Positions 53,068 to 62,919 are shown, numbered from the stretch's first letter. The stretch: 64,000 bases of DNA from Candidatus Jettenia sp. AMX2 (GCA_030583665.1 CP129469.1:1426001-1490000), one strand, 5' to 3'. Notes: a model not told the origin generated them from the letters alone. A program made the numbers and translations.

Positions 53068-54588
53068 TTAAGTATAATGATACACTAACGGAAGAGCAAT
53101 ATGGAATGTAGTTCCATTCTCACCTGAATTGTTTTCTATCCATATGTTGCCTCCATGATCAAGGATAATCTGTTTAGCAATGTAAAGCCCTAATCCTGTA
53201 CCCCCACCCGAACCCTTTCCGATGTTATTGGCCTGTTGAAACTTATCAAAAATTATTTTATGATATTCCACCGGTATCCCAATTCCTGTGTCTGATATAC
53301 TGACCTGAACAAAAGTAAGTATATTATTCATCCGGCTTGTTTCACCGTTCATGAAATTCATGCCACGGGCTTTTACTTCTTTTCCTTTTATCGTAATAGT
53401 TCCGCCAGAGGGGGTAAATTTGATGGCATTACTAAAGATATTATCCATTACCTGGGTGATTTTATCCTGATCCAACAAGATCTCAGGCAGAGAAGTTCCA
53501 TCTCTGTGCTGAAAAGAAATATTTTTGCGTTCCGCAAGAAAACTCAACGAACCGATACTCTTGCGAATGATCGTATGAATATTTGAATACTGAAAATTAT
53601 ATCTCATCAATCCTGCCTCTACACGTGAAATATCCAGTATGTCGTTAATCATCAAAGTAAGCCGGTGTGTGCTTTCCTTAATAATATTAAGGAGTTTAAT
53701 TTGTGGCTCAGATAAGTTGCCTGCAATTTTATCCAGCATAAGTTCGTTAGCTTCATGGATGGCAGTTAAAGGAGTTTTCAGGTTGTGTGATATACTGGAT
53801 ATGAATTCTGATTTCATAAGATCAAGTTCTTTCAGTTTATCACACATTTGGTTAAAGGCCGTACCTAAAGCGCCAATTTCATCTATGGAAGTAACAGGTA
53901 TCCGGCAATCCAAATCCCCCTGTGAAATACGCAGCGTTGCGTCTTTTAATGTTTGTATTGGTGAACATATACTTAGGGTAAAAAAATAAGAAAATATCAT
54001 TCCGAATACCATGGCAAAGAAGAGTAACGAAAAGGATATTTTAATGGCTTTGAGGACCGTTTTTTGCAGTAGCTCAATCTTTTTGGTTAATGCAGTTTGT
54101 TGGGACATGATTATTGCATTAACCGAGTTGGTAATCAGCTCAAGTATTGTATTTCTTTCACTTTCATAGCGTGTATTAGGTGGGAGAATATCGTCTTTAC
54201 CCACGAGAATGAATTCTTTAGAAACCATGGTAATATATTTATTGTATGATTCTTGTATTTCGTTTATTAACATCTTTTCTTCTTTTGTCGCAGACCCTTC
54301 CAAAGATTTTAATCTATCGGTAAATTCATCCTTTTTCCTGTTAAAAAGGTCTAAAAAGGCAGTATCGGTGGTAATCTTATATTTTCTCTCATTTCGAACC
54401 TGTTCAAGAAAACTGTCTAATAACTTTTTCCCGTTATCAATAGAAGGGATGTCGTGTTTTATCACTGAATCTGTAACTTTGTTGAAAAAATTTAGACGAT
54501 GGATTAAATAAAAACTCATTGATAACATAAATAATAAAACAATCATATAGCCAAAAATGATCCGCCTCCACAGGTTATTTTTTATCAT
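53068..54588 (-). CDS. Membrane sensor histidine kinase
   Basis: 506 residues. TM1 near 11-28, periplasmic helical sensor region about 30-170, TM2 near 180-205, HAMP to about 260. The HisKA box SHNLKTPLTAIHEA is a variant of SHELRTPL, with the phospho-His retained. HATPase_c has N-box NAIKFT, DTGIGIP, and GTGLGLYIAKQI. First gene of the three-gene operon HK-lipoprotein-sigma-54 regulator. Confidence 0.94.
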   Translation of the reverse strand: MIKNNLWRRIIFGYMIVLLFMLSMSFYLIHRLNFFNKVTDSVIKHDIPSIDNGKKLLDSFLEQVRNERKYKITTDTAFLDLFNRKKDEFTDRLKSLEGSATKEEKMLINEIQESYNKYITMVSKEFILVGKDDILPPNTRYESERNTILELITNSVNAIIMSQQTALTKKIELLQKTVLKAIKISFSLLFFAMVFGMIFSYFFTLSICSPIQTLKDATLRISQGDLDCRIPVTSIDEIGALGTAFNQMCDKLKELDLMKSEFISSISHNLKTPLTAIHEANELMLDKIAGNLSEPQIKLLNIIKESTHRLTLMINDILDISRVEAGLMRYNFQYSNIHTIIRKSIGSLSFLAERKNISFQHRDGTSLPEILLDQDKITQVMDNIFSNAIKFTPSGGTITIKGKEVKARGMNFMNGETSRMNNILTFVQVSISDTGIGIPVEYHKIIFDKFQQANNIGKGSGGGTGLGLYIAKQIILDHGGNIWIENNSGENGTTFHIALPLVYHYT

Positions 54589-54856
54589 AATCTTTGATTA
54601 TATTTTATTTACGTTTTACGGGATAGATAAGTTACAATTATAACAGAAACCCGGTAATGATTGCTAATATAACGTTTCAGGAAAACATGTACCCAAAGAA
54701 CATCGTTGCCAGGATCACATTCGTTTCACTATGTGTAAACTCACCGGCGAAGTAACCTTTATTATGAAAAGACTTACGGCTTCACAGTTGTTCTTGATGG
54801 CAATAATAATAAAGACGTTTTCATAAAGCGCTACGCTAACAGAAAACAGGAGTTTC

Positions 54857-57796
54857 TCAGTTTGTTGTCAGTACATCTTCTTCCAATTTTTCTTCTTTCT
54901 GTCTGGCATCGGTTTGTTTAAAAAGCCAGAAATTCGTTAATCCGGGAACAAGGGCTTTTAAAAGTACCCTTAACCGTCCGGCGGCATTAAAGGCCTGTAA
55001 ATCATTAATTTCAAATTTTTCCACCGTAGCCTCTGTCAAAAACCAGTCCTCATAATTGCTATCATATTTAAATCCAATTACTTCCCTATTCCGGACAACA
55101 GGAAACCTGGTATAATTTTCCAATAACCACCAATAATGTTTCTGTAAATAAGCAAAATTTTGCAAATCGGAATCCTGTAGAGCCGCTACCATAAAATCAA
55201 TCATTACTTCCCAAACAGCGCCCCAGCCGTGATATTCGTTTCTTTTTAAAAGCTTCCAAGGGGAAAGCGCTTTGGGATCTATACCAATCTTCTTTTCCGG
55301 GGGGGTAAGGAGTAATTCATATCCATTTTTATTCGCCAGCATGGGGTTTGCTACAGAAAACCCTAAACTCTCCCCGCTTTTATCAATAATAGCTAATCCT
55401 CCCAATGCAAGGGGGAGTTCCGTGGAAAGAATCAAACCCCTCATAATCCGTTCATGTCTCATTGCTTTTGTAAATGCATCAAAACCAACATCACTATGAA
55501 CGACCGGAATCGGTTTTTTGTTTTTATCGAGAACCATGGCATGCACGCAGATTGTTGTAGGGAAAGGATTTCCGTTAGGAAGGAAGAATCTTTCCCCGAG
55601 GTACTGAAGTTGGACTTTCATGCTGTCTTCCCATTTCTTATCATCCAGGAACTCTTCGGCAGTATACCAGACTTTCCCCAGTTGGTGTTCCCGAAGATAA
55701 TACCCTATTTTCATTTTTTTTAAATCCTGAATGGAACTATCCTGGTTTTCCGGATCATTGTAAAAATTTTTCAATTGGGTTCGCCATTTGTCTAACGGAA
55801 ATGTAACCAAAAAGGCCCTTTTTGCCCGTGTAATCCAGTTTTTGGTTTTTTTCCTGATATCTTTTTTTTCAGACCGAAAGAAGGCCTCTAGTAAGACAAA
55901 ATCCTCTTTCAGGAAAGCTTGCTTTGCCTTTGCAAGAAAATCCAAAAGAATCTCTTTTTTTCTGTTATCATTTACAAAAGATTCCAGGAGACAAAGAAGG
56001 TGAGGTATCCAAATGGCATTTACGTCATAAGAGTATGTTCCTCTGCAATGACTATTCAGTGCATCCCTCCAGTTACCTGAACTGGGATCATTTTCATCTT
56101 TCAAGGAAACAAGCTCATTTTTATTGATTATGGCAACAACATTTCTCAGATTTCGTAAGATGACTGTGACGTTATTAAGATGGCAGTTTGATTTTTTAGA
56201 AACAATATTGTAGCGGTTGTCGGGATCTTTGCGGCTTAAAAATGCATGCATTTCCTTACTGCTCATCTCATGAAACAATTCAAATATGGATATAAGCATC
56301 AGAAAATCTGTATCCCTCATTCGGTAATCGTAATGTTCTTCTTTCCCTCGCGCCACGCGGGGGTCAATTTCGTGGGCTGCCTCACCTTCCTCGTTTGCCC
56401 GGTTTAACAGTTGCTGTGTTATTTTTTGTTGTGTTGATAAATGGAGAAAAGGCTTCAGCAATAGATATGCGAATGCGGTGTCTCTTCCGAAATACGTTAG
56501 ATAGGTGAACGCACCGGCCACAACGGTATTCTCCATTATGAGAAACGAAAGGGAACGATAGGATATCTCAAGCATATTAAGAAGACTTATAATCTTTTCC
56601 TTCGTTAATTCTTCTATGCTTTTGGCCTCCTGTAAGAGGTGAATATATTCTAATGTTTCTTTTTTAAAGATATGATTAAGTTTTACAGGTTTCAGGTAAT
56701 AGTGGTTCTTAATAGCATCAACGGTGAATTCTATGTGAATGCGGAAAAAGGTACATGGTTGTGATATTAAGATTCTGTATACGGGCACAAGGATTTCTAT
56801 TATTTCTATATCTTTCCCGTAATATGCCTGATAATTTTTATAGTGTGGAGGAAGAAAACCCGGTTTATATGTTTTTGTTTCCGGTACAATCTTTATTTCC
56901 TCACCGGTTTTAGCGAAATGGCGGTATCTTAAATGTCTTTTTTGAAACCATTCAGGGCTTTTTTCCCTAATTTGTTTAAACAAATCCCAGCCTTTGTCAT
57001 CCTCATTAAGATGGCTTTCCAGTTCATCCAGCACAAAATAGCTTAGGACATAAGGGTTTTCATCAATTTCAATTTTCAGATCTTCTGTCGAAGTGTATTG
57101 AAGACCTTTAAATGTAACTTTAAGCTGATACGTCTCACCTAGAATTGTCTTCCTGGTGATAAAAGAAAGCTGGTTTTTGTATCTTTTGATTTTTTGACCT
57201 GGTATTATCGGAAAGATATTCGACGAATCATCTGCCAGATATCCAAACATATCTTTTAATGCCCGTATATCGGCATTTATTGCTGTCATTCGCCTCAGAT
57301 CCCTTAAGCTACGTCCGTCACCCAGATAAATCAGAAATTCAAGAGGATAATTTCCCTCTACATCCAGATTAAAGGAATCATGCATTCCATAGGTAAAGGC
57401 TGAATTTTCAATATTTTGCGCATAGGGAAGAATAAGTTGAAAATCTCCCTTTACGGATTCAGGGAAAAATGGTGAGAATTTAAATTGACAGACTACATTT
57501 CTGATAAATGCCAGAAGTAGTTCTGACTGACTATTTCGTGTCCTTATTCTCTTTCCAAACACTCCTGCTCCAGGATCTAATTTTAGCATAGTATGTTGGG
57601 AGACCCACAATGCCTCATGAAACGCAGCAAAAATCTCAGAGGTTTTCTTCCCTGCCAGGTGTAACCAGATATTTTTTAAAAAATCAAGAATCGTTTTGGG
57701 AAAGGCTCCTCCCGAGTCATCTACAATCGATCGCTGAAGAAGTGAATGAACGAGATTATAGCGTGTCAGAGGATCATGAATGGGAGTTTTTTCCAT
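54857..57796 (-). CDS. Large protein resembling six-hairpin (GDE-type) glycosidases
   Basis: 979 residues with no signal peptide or transmembrane helix. The N-terminal 400 residues are mixed alpha/beta and not recognised. From about 420 the pattern follows glycogen-debranching-type (alpha/alpha)6 barrels: TYLTYFGRDTAFAYLLLKPFL near 430-450 (typical GRDT), GEAAHEIDPRVARGKEEHYDYRMRDTDFLML, YSYDVNAIWIPHLLCLLESF, and NDLQAFNAAGRLRVLLKAL at the C-terminus. Likely cytoplasmic action on alpha-glucan or another polysaccharide, but catalytic acids cannot be assigned without alignment. It is transcribed divergently from the NSS transporter. Confidence 0.6.
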   Translation of the reverse strand: MEKTPIHDPLTRYNLVHSLLQRSIVDDSGGAFPKTILDFLKNIWLHLAGKKTSEIFAAFHEALWVSQHTMLKLDPGAGVFGKRIRTRNSQSELLLAFIRNVVCQFKFSPFFPESVKGDFQLILPYAQNIENSAFTYGMHDSFNLDVEGNYPLEFLIYLGDGRSLRDLRRMTAINADIRALKDMFGYLADDSSNIFPIIPGQKIKRYKNQLSFITRKTILGETYQLKVTFKGLQYTSTEDLKIEIDENPYVLSYFVLDELESHLNEDDKGWDLFKQIREKSPEWFQKRHLRYRHFAKTGEEIKIVPETKTYKPGFLPPHYKNYQAYYGKDIEIIEILVPVYRILISQPCTFFRIHIEFTVDAIKNHYYLKPVKLNHIFKKETLEYIHLLQEAKSIEELTKEKIISLLNMLEISYRSLSFLIMENTVVAGAFTYLTYFGRDTAFAYLLLKPFLHLSTQQKITQQLLNRANEEGEAAHEIDPRVARGKEEHYDYRMRDTDFLMLISIFELFHEMSSKEMHAFLSRKDPDNRYNIVSKKSNCHLNNVTVILRNLRNVVAIINKNELVSLKDENDPSSGNWRDALNSHCRGTYSYDVNAIWIPHLLCLLESFVNDNRKKEILLDFLAKAKQAFLKEDFVLLEAFFRSEKKDIRKKTKNWITRAKRAFLVTFPLDKWRTQLKNFYNDPENQDSSIQDLKKMKIGYYLREHQLGKVWYTAEEFLDDKKWEDSMKVQLQYLGERFFLPNGNPFPTTICVHAMVLDKNKKPIPVVHSDVGFDAFTKAMRHERIMRGLILSTELPLALGGLAIIDKSGESLGFSVANPMLANKNGYELLLTPPEKKIGIDPKALSPWKLLKRNEYHGWGAVWEVMIDFMVAALQDSDLQNFAYLQKHYWWLLENYTRFPVVRNREVIGFKYDSNYEDWFLTEATVEKFEINDLQAFNAAGRLRVLLKALVPGLTNFWLFKQTDARQKEEKLEEDVLTTN

Positions 57797-58157
57797 AGAA
57801 AAAAGTAATATCCTATAACAAATGGTTTATAAAAAATCCCTTCTTGCAGCAAGAAAAGCCAGTTTTATTGTATATTCTATAATTTGAAACAAAGATTCTT
57901 TGGTCGTTTTGTTCTTCTGAATGATAACAGGGACATTCTGCACAAAGTGAAGAATCTGCTTAACTATTCTGGGGAACAATCGTATTACATATGTAACCTT
58001 TATAAGATAACACTACTCTTTCTTATTTTCTATGAAATTTTTTAAGGATTATTTATAAAATAGTTTTCTTGAAAAGCAGAAATCATATTTCTATAATTCA
58101 TAGGAATTTTAGTTTAATCCCCTAATAATGAAAACAGGGAAAATTTCAGGAGGTTCT
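57797..58157. other. Divergent promoter region
   Basis: Between the glycosidase-like gene (minus) and the NSS transporter (plus). It contains the palindrome TTCTTGCAGCAAGAA at 57841-57855, 45 bp upstream of the minus-strand start, a possible operator. Otherwise AT-rich. Confidence 0.4.
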
Positions 58158-59690
58158 ATGTTGGAACGGGAACATTGGGGAACAAGGCTGGGATTGATTC
58201 TTGCAGTTGCGGGAAATGCTGTTGGACTTGGTAATTTTTTAAGATTTCCCGTACAGGCAGCCAAACATGGCGGTGGCGCTTTTATGATTTCCTATTTTGT
58301 TTCGTTTCTGCTGCTTGGTATTCCACTTATGTGGGTGGAATGGTCTATGGGACGATATGGTGGTGCCCGTGGACATGGAGCAAGTCCGGGTGTTTTTCAT
58401 CTTCTTTGGAAAGCCAGGATATCCAAATACCTTGGAATTATTGGCATCGTTTGCCCTCTTACTATTGTCGTTTATTACCTGTACATAACTTCATGGACAG
58501 TTGGGTACAGCCTTTTTTCCTTATCGCAGAGATTGCCTCATGTTGAGAATATGAAAGACCTTGAAGGGACATTAAAACCCTTCACTCTTTTCCATTCCCA
58601 ATATATAGGAACCGGGGAATTCTTTCTTGTTCCATCCTTTCTTGCCTATGCGGTATTTGTTTTTACCCTGCTTGCCAGTGTTCTTACGCTTGCACGGGGG
58701 ATTTCAAAGGGGATAGAACTTCTGGCAAAGATCGCAATGCCATTGTTGTTTCTTTTTGCAGTCCTTCTGGTAATAAGGGTATTTACCCTGGATAATCCTT
58801 TACATCCTGATAACAATCCCTTAAAAGGACTCGCCTTTCTCTGGGAACCGGATTTTTCGAAACTTCTTGATTTAAACGTCTGGCTTGCAGCAGCAGGACA
58901 GATGTTTTTTACCTTGAGTTTGGGAATGGGAGCAATACTTACCTATGCCAGTTATCTTCGCGAAAATGACGATATTGCGCTTTCCGGACTTACTACCGCT
59001 TCTACAAACGAATTTGCCGAGGTGGTGCTTGGCGGGTCAATTGCTATTCCTGCAGCCGTTGTATTTTTTGGCGTTACCCATGTTGAAAGAATAGCAAATG
59101 AAGGCGCATTTCATCTTGCTTTCGTCTCGATGCCGGCTGTTTTTTCTTTTATCCCCCTGGGGTATATTTTTGGTTTTCTTTGGTTTGGCCTCCTCTTTTT
59201 CGCAGGGATCACCTCTGTCGTTGCCCTAAGTCAGCCAGCTATTGCCTTTCTTGAGGATGAGTTTCAGATAGAAAGAAAGCATGCCGCATGGGGTGTTGGA
59301 GGCTTTCTTTTTGTTTCTTCTCATATTCCGGTTTTTATTAAAGGAACCCTTGATGAACTCGACTTCTGGTCTGGCACTTTCTTTATTACCCTGTTTGCAA
59401 CAATGGAAATTATCCTGTTTTTCTGGATATTTGGTTCCCGGAATGCATGGGAGGAAATGAACAGGGGGGCGGAGATTCGCATACCAAGGATTTTCTTCTA
59501 TGTCTGTAAATATATTACCCCCAATATTCTTATTATTATTTTTGCTGGATGGATGATTCAGTACGGAGGGTACGAACTGATAACAACTTCTCCTGATAAG
59601 TGGATTGCGCGCGGGTATTTAATCGTATCTTTTCTTATTGCCGGTTTCCTTGTCCATTTTGCGTGGAAGAAGAGGGAGACAACCCCATGA
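58158..59690 (+). CDS. Sodium:neurotransmitter-symporter (NSS) family transporter
   Basis: About 510 residues with twelve helices of the LeuT fold. ATG 58158 has AGGAGG 4 nt upstream; the ORF also opens at 58128 without a ribosome site. TM1 signature GLILAVAGNAVGLGNFLRFP contains the Na+/substrate-site GNAVGLGN, followed by GGGAFMISYF and SMGRYGG. TM6 to TM8 motifs (FTLSLGMGAILTYASYL) agree. Na+-driven amino acid uptake is expected. Its stop overlaps a tiny downstream gene, the arrangement of bacterial MetP-MetS pairs. Confidence 0.93.
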   Translation: MLEREHWGTRLGLILAVAGNAVGLGNFLRFPVQAAKHGGGAFMISYFVSFLLLGIPLMWVEWSMGRYGGARGHGASPGVFHLLWKARISKYLGIIGIVCPLTIVVYYLYITSWTVGYSLFSLSQRLPHVENMKDLEGTLKPFTLFHSQYIGTGEFFLVPSFLAYAVFVFTLLASVLTLARGISKGIELLAKIAMPLLFLFAVLLVIRVFTLDNPLHPDNNPLKGLAFLWEPDFSKLLDLNVWLAAAGQMFFTLSLGMGAILTYASYLRENDDIALSGLTTASTNEFAEVVLGGSIAIPAAVVFFGVTHVERIANEGAFHLAFVSMPAVFSFIPLGYIFGFLWFGLLFFAGITSVVALSQPAIAFLEDEFQIERKHAAWGVGGFLFVSSHIPVFIKGTLDELDFWSGTFFITLFATMEIILFFWIFGSRNAWEEMNRGAEIRIPRIFFYVCKYITPNILIIIFAGWMIQYGGYELITTSPDKWIARGYLIVSFLIAGFLVHFAWKKRETTP

Positions 59691-59785
59691 ATCTTTCAGG
59701 CTGGCTCTTTTTATTCCTTGCCTGGGGTATTATTATCACCATGGTTCTTTTCTGTTACAGAAAGATTTTTAGAACGAAATCATAA
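59687..59785 (+). CDS. MetS-like small subunit of the NSS transporter
   Basis: 32 residues, one transmembrane helix (WLFLFLAWGIIITMVLFCY) and a basic tail. The ATG overlaps the transporter stop (ATGA). In Corynebacterium the small MetS protein is required with MetP. Size, position and topology match that family. Confidence 0.75.
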   Translation: MNLSGWLFLFLAWGIIITMVLFCYRKIFRTKS

Positions 59786-59802
59786 GAGAAAAAGTATATT
59801 AT

Positions 59803-60366
59803 TTAACCTGTTCCGTTCCATAAATCAAAAACCTTTGTTAATGCAAGCAGGGCCAATGAATGTCTGAGACTGCCTGACTGGATTTCATGCCGTATTTCAT
59901 CAAAGGTTAATGTTGCTACAACAATATCTTCATCCTCTTCAGGATGCATTTCCTCTGTCTGTATGGCATTTTTTGCATGCCAGATGTGACAGATATTATT
60001 AAATATTGCAGGGTTTGGCTCAACAGACCCCAGATAATGCCAGAAAGAACTGGTATATCCTGTTTCTTCTCTTAACTCCCGTATTGCAGCAGACCGGGAA
60101 TCTTCTCCAAAATCAACCATGCCACCGGGTGTTTCTGTGGTAATCTTTTCTATACCGAACCTGAATTGTTTTACCACTACAATTTTATTCTCAGTCGTTG
60201 TAGCAACAATATTAACCCAGTTATTGGTTTCTAAAACTAACCTTTTCAGTTCTTTTTTACTTTTTGGATGCCTCAGCCAATCAAAACGCACCTGCAGAAT
60301 ATTGAAATCAGGACCTCTTTCACTACGATGTTTCTGCCAGATTTCGGGTTTCTCATTCTTATTCAT
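59803..60366 (-). CDS. Nudix hydrolase, ADP-sugar pyrophosphatase type
   Basis: About 187 residues from ATG 60366; the frame opens with a TTG at 60372. The complete Nudix box is GMVDFGEDSRSAAIRELREETGY (Gx5Ex7REUxEExGU), preceded by KQFRFGIEKITTETPGG as in ADP-ribose pyrophosphatases, with GSVEPNPAIFNN following. It probably hydrolyses ADP-ribose or a related nucleoside diphosphate. It lies 26 bp downstream of the nitroreductase on the same strand. Confidence 0.92.
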   Translation of the reverse strand: MNKNEKPEIWQKHRSERGPDFNILQVRFDWLRHPKSKKELKRLVLETNNWVNIVATTTENKIVVVKQFRFGIEKITTETPGGMVDFGEDSRSAAIRELREETGYTSSFWHYLGSVEPNPAIFNNICHIWHAKNAIQTEEMHPEEDEDIVVATLTFDEIRHEIQSGSLRHSLALLALTKVFDLWNGTG

Positions 60367-60392
60367 AGGCAATTTTTGTTTTATATGGCACG

Positions 60393-60920
60393 TTACAGCA
60401 TTGAATAACTGTTCATTTTAATTTTACCAAACAATAATTTTTCCTTTGGAATGCCTGATTTATTTTCTCCCGGATATCCGATGCTAATAATTGATTCTAC
60501 TCTAATATTTTCAGGAATACCGAGAATTTTTCTGATATATTCTTCTGAAGTCATTGTGGCATCATGCATTCTGTTTCGTATCTGTATCCAGCAACTTCCC
60601 ATACCAATTGACTGAGCAACCATTTGGACGAGTATAGACGCTATCGAGCAGTCCTCAATCCACACATCAGATTTCTTTTCGTTGCCGCAAATAACTATTC
60701 CCAAAGCAGCATCTTTCAGGAATTCAGATCCATATTCTTTTGCCTCTGATAACTGTTTCAATAACCCCTTATTATCAACCATGATAAATTCCCAGGGATT
60801 AATATTTCGTGAGGAGGGAGATCTTACGAGTGCTTCCTTTAAAATCTCAAGTTTTTCCGGCTCGATTTCCCTTTTTTCATATACCCGTACACTTCTTCTT
60901 TCCCGCAGCAAATCTATCAC
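60393..60920 (-). CDS. Nitroreductase-family FMN oxidoreductase
   Basis: 175 residues from a GTG with AAAGGA upstream. RERRSVRVYEKREIEPEKLEILKEALVRSPSSRNINPWEFIMVD is the typical FMN phosphate-binding N-terminus. SIGMGSCWIQIRNR and the C-terminal ISIGYPGENK complete the fold. Substrate unknown. It forms a two-gene unit with the Nudix hydrolase. Confidence 0.93.
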   Translation of the reverse strand: MIDLLRERRSVRVYEKREIEPEKLEILKEALVRSPSSRNINPWEFIMVDNKGLLKQLSEAKEYGSEFLKDAALGIVICGNEKKSDVWIEDCSIASILVQMVAQSIGMGSCWIQIRNRMHDATMTSEEYIRKILGIPENIRVESIISIGYPGENKSGIPKEKLLFGKIKMNSYSML

Positions 60921-61093
60921 AATAAATCCTTTCCTGCTATCCGGAACCGGAATAATATTTTTGTTTTATGAATTTAAGCAATTTTTAGTTTTGTAAAAAT
61001 CATTATATCTATTTCTTAGATAAAAATAAATTATTTTATGGTTTCCATGAAAAAAATTAAAGAGGGGATTAGTATGACACTTCATCTGTCTTG

Positions 61094-62125
61094 TCAGTGG
61101 TGCATACAGGGATGATTCTCAAGCGCTTCATAGGTATGGGAACATCGCCAGCTATCTAAGTATGAACTTCTTAAACATACCTCAAGGGATGTTTCCGCTG
61201 CATTATATTTACTGGAAGGCAATAAGGCACACGATTCTATATACCCTTCCGGGTTAATATGAATGAATCCCTTTCCCGCCTCCCTGCAATTATCTGTAAG
61301 CTCCTCGTCACCTGGGAAATGGATCAGATATATATTGGATTTCTCTTTCAGCTTTAAAAACCATTGTCTGAATGAATATCTTTGGGTAGATGAGAGGCAC
61401 AATTTCAAATCAGGCATTTTTCCTGTTGGGATGTACTCTATAAAACAGCCCAGCCGGGCACCGAAGGGATACTTCTCCTGAAATATCCCTTCTTTCTGAA
61501 GCTGTTCGGCATTTTCCGAGGTAACCGTAATAGAAAATCCATAGAGAACCTTATTCTTTTGGAGGTTATTGAAGGCGTTTATTATTTTATGATATATACC
61601 TGAACCCCGTCTCTTATCGGTATCCTCTCTGCCTCCTTCCAGACTGATTATCGGAATAATATGGGGTAAATAAGACAACCTTTTTGCAACATTATCAGAA
61701 ATCATCGTGCCATTGGTTATTAGGATGAAAAGATTCTTATCATGGCGGCTCAAAATATCTAATAAATCCGGATAAAGCATTGGCTCGCCACCGGTAAGGA
61801 CAAAAAAGAAACAGCCCAATGAGTCAGCTTGCCGTAGGACGCTTTCCAGCACTTCTGCGGATAGAACCTTCGGTTCACTATAGACCCGTGCATAACAATG
61901 ATCACATGCAAGATTGCAATCCGAGGTAAGGCTCAAAACAAAGGAATGTGGAATTGGATAATCACGGTAACTTTGTAAACGAGTATTGAGTTTATATTTT
62001 TTCCACACTTTTCTATAAAGACCCCATGCTACCCAAAGGTTTCCGGGTGAAGATAATACCCATGGCAAAAAGGCCTTTCTGAAAATGTGAAGATTATACT
62101 TAAGTTTTCCGTTTGATATACGCAT
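61094..62125 (-). CDS. Radical SAM protein with C-terminal cysteine-rich region
   Basis: 343 residues. The 4Fe-4S SAM site is CNLACDHC near 72, with GGEPMLYPDLL, ITNGTMI and ISLEGGREDTDKRRG of the MoaA/PqqE-like core. The C-terminus has further Cys (FIHINPEGYIESCALL, CLRSSYLDSWRC, ENHPCMHH), compatible with a short SPASM/twitch auxiliary cluster. The first about 55 residues are basic and precede the barrel. The substrate cannot be inferred; the neighbours are small YHS proteins. Confidence 0.88.
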   Translation of the reverse strand: MRISNGKLKYNLHIFRKAFLPWVLSSPGNLWVAWGLYRKVWKKYKLNTRLQSYRDYPIPHSFVLSLTSDCNLACDHCYARVYSEPKVLSAEVLESVLRQADSLGCFFFVLTGGEPMLYPDLLDILSRHDKNLFILITNGTMISDNVAKRLSYLPHIIPIISLEGGREDTDKRRGSGIYHKIINAFNNLQKNKVLYGFSITVTSENAEQLQKEGIFQEKYPFGARLGCFIEYIPTGKMPDLKLCLSSTQRYSFRQWFLKLKEKSNIYLIHFPGDEELTDNCREAGKGFIHINPEGYIESCALLPSSKYNAAETSLEVCLRSSYLDSWRCSHTYEALENHPCMHH

Positions 62126-62199
62126 TTCTCTAAACAGGATCTTTTACCATTACCATTATTTAATGCATGTGTTTTGTTGTTGAGACTTAATATGCATAT

Positions 62200-62313
62200 C
62201 ATACTCTTCTGAATGTTCTTTTTGGGATCACGAACCGCCACACCACACACAGGGTCTTCAATAGTCTTCACTTTTTCAACTTCTGTTTTTGAAAGTGGCT
62301 CGTTAACAAACAA
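62200..62313 (-). pseudogene. Decayed duplicate of the YHS-domain gene
   Basis: The minus frame encodes EVEKVKTIEDPVCGVAVRD, matching KKETIKDPVCGMVVRD of the adjacent intact gene, with clear DNA similarity between 62215-62300 and 62485-62575. Downstream of KKN the frame no longer resembles YHS and runs into the radical SAM start region. It has no signal peptide, so it is a broken copy. Confidence 0.7.
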
Positions 62314-62367
62314 ACCAAATGCTTCGTTTGAAAAGACGGTTTAATATTTGTCAGAAGAAATATCTAT

Positions 62368-62679
62368 TTAATGCACATGTCCTTGTGGTTTAGATTCCGG
62401 AGTTGTATAAGATGCAGGGTCTTTTTTAAAGACTTCTTTACAATATTCAGCACAGAAATAGTAAACCTTCCCTTTATACTCTTCTGAAAGCTCCTTTTTC
62501 TGGTCGCGAACCACCATGCCACATACAGGATCTTTAATAGTCTCTTTTTTAACTTCTGTTTTTGTCTGAATTACCTGCCCATCAGAATTTCGGTTGCTCC
62601 CCAGAACCACACCGGCATAGGTGCTACTCAAACCGATAGCAAAGATACATACTAAAACAGTATTTAAAACAGCAACCAT
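62368..62679 (-). CDS. Exported YHS-domain protein
   Basis: 103 residues with a signal peptide (VLNTVLVCIFAIGLSSTYA) and AGGAG before the start. The YHS core is KDPVCGMVV..YKGKVYYFCAEYCKEVFKKDPASY, with metal-binding Cys residues (CGM, FCAEYC). It ends in a His-rich tail (HVH). YHS domains occur in copper and other metal-handling proteins. A role in extracytoplasmic metal binding is inferred. Confidence 0.85.
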   Translation of the reverse strand: MVAVLNTVLVCIFAIGLSSTYAGVVLGSNRNSDGQVIQTKTEVKKETIKDPVCGMVVRDQKKELSEEYKGKVYYFCAEYCKEVFKKDPASYTTPESKPQGHVH

Positions 62680-62742
62680 AGTGTATCTCCTTTCCCTTCA
62701 AAAGTTACATATGATTTTTACAAGAATTACAATAACCTTACC

Positions 62743-62919
62743 TTAGTACGTGGATTCTTTAATCTCACCATATTGTGATATTTCAACAGATGCACAAGGA
62801 AACGGACCTTTTTTAAGAACACTTTTACAGTTTCTTGATCCATTTGAACAACTGATATAAGCGGTGCTAAAGCCAATGATAAAGATAAGTAATAACGTTA
62901 TACGTAGAATATAATTCAT
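62743..62919 (-). CDS. Small lipoprotein, 58 residues
   Basis: MNYILRITLLLIFIIGFSTA opens a signal peptide with lipobox YISC. The mature part has three further Cys (SRNCKSVL, PFPCASVE) in 38 residues. AAGGAAG lies 4 nt before the ATG. It is next to the YHS gene on the same strand. Not a recognised family. Confidence 0.6.
   Translation of the reverse strand: MNYILRITLLLIFIIGFSTAYISCSNGSRNCKSVLKKGPFPCASVEISQYGEIKESTY

Noticed and set aside
62029-62313. 94-codon minus-strand frame as a real gene
   Set aside because: Only its first third is YHS-like. The remainder overlaps the radical SAM gene in another frame, so it is annotated as a decayed duplicate.
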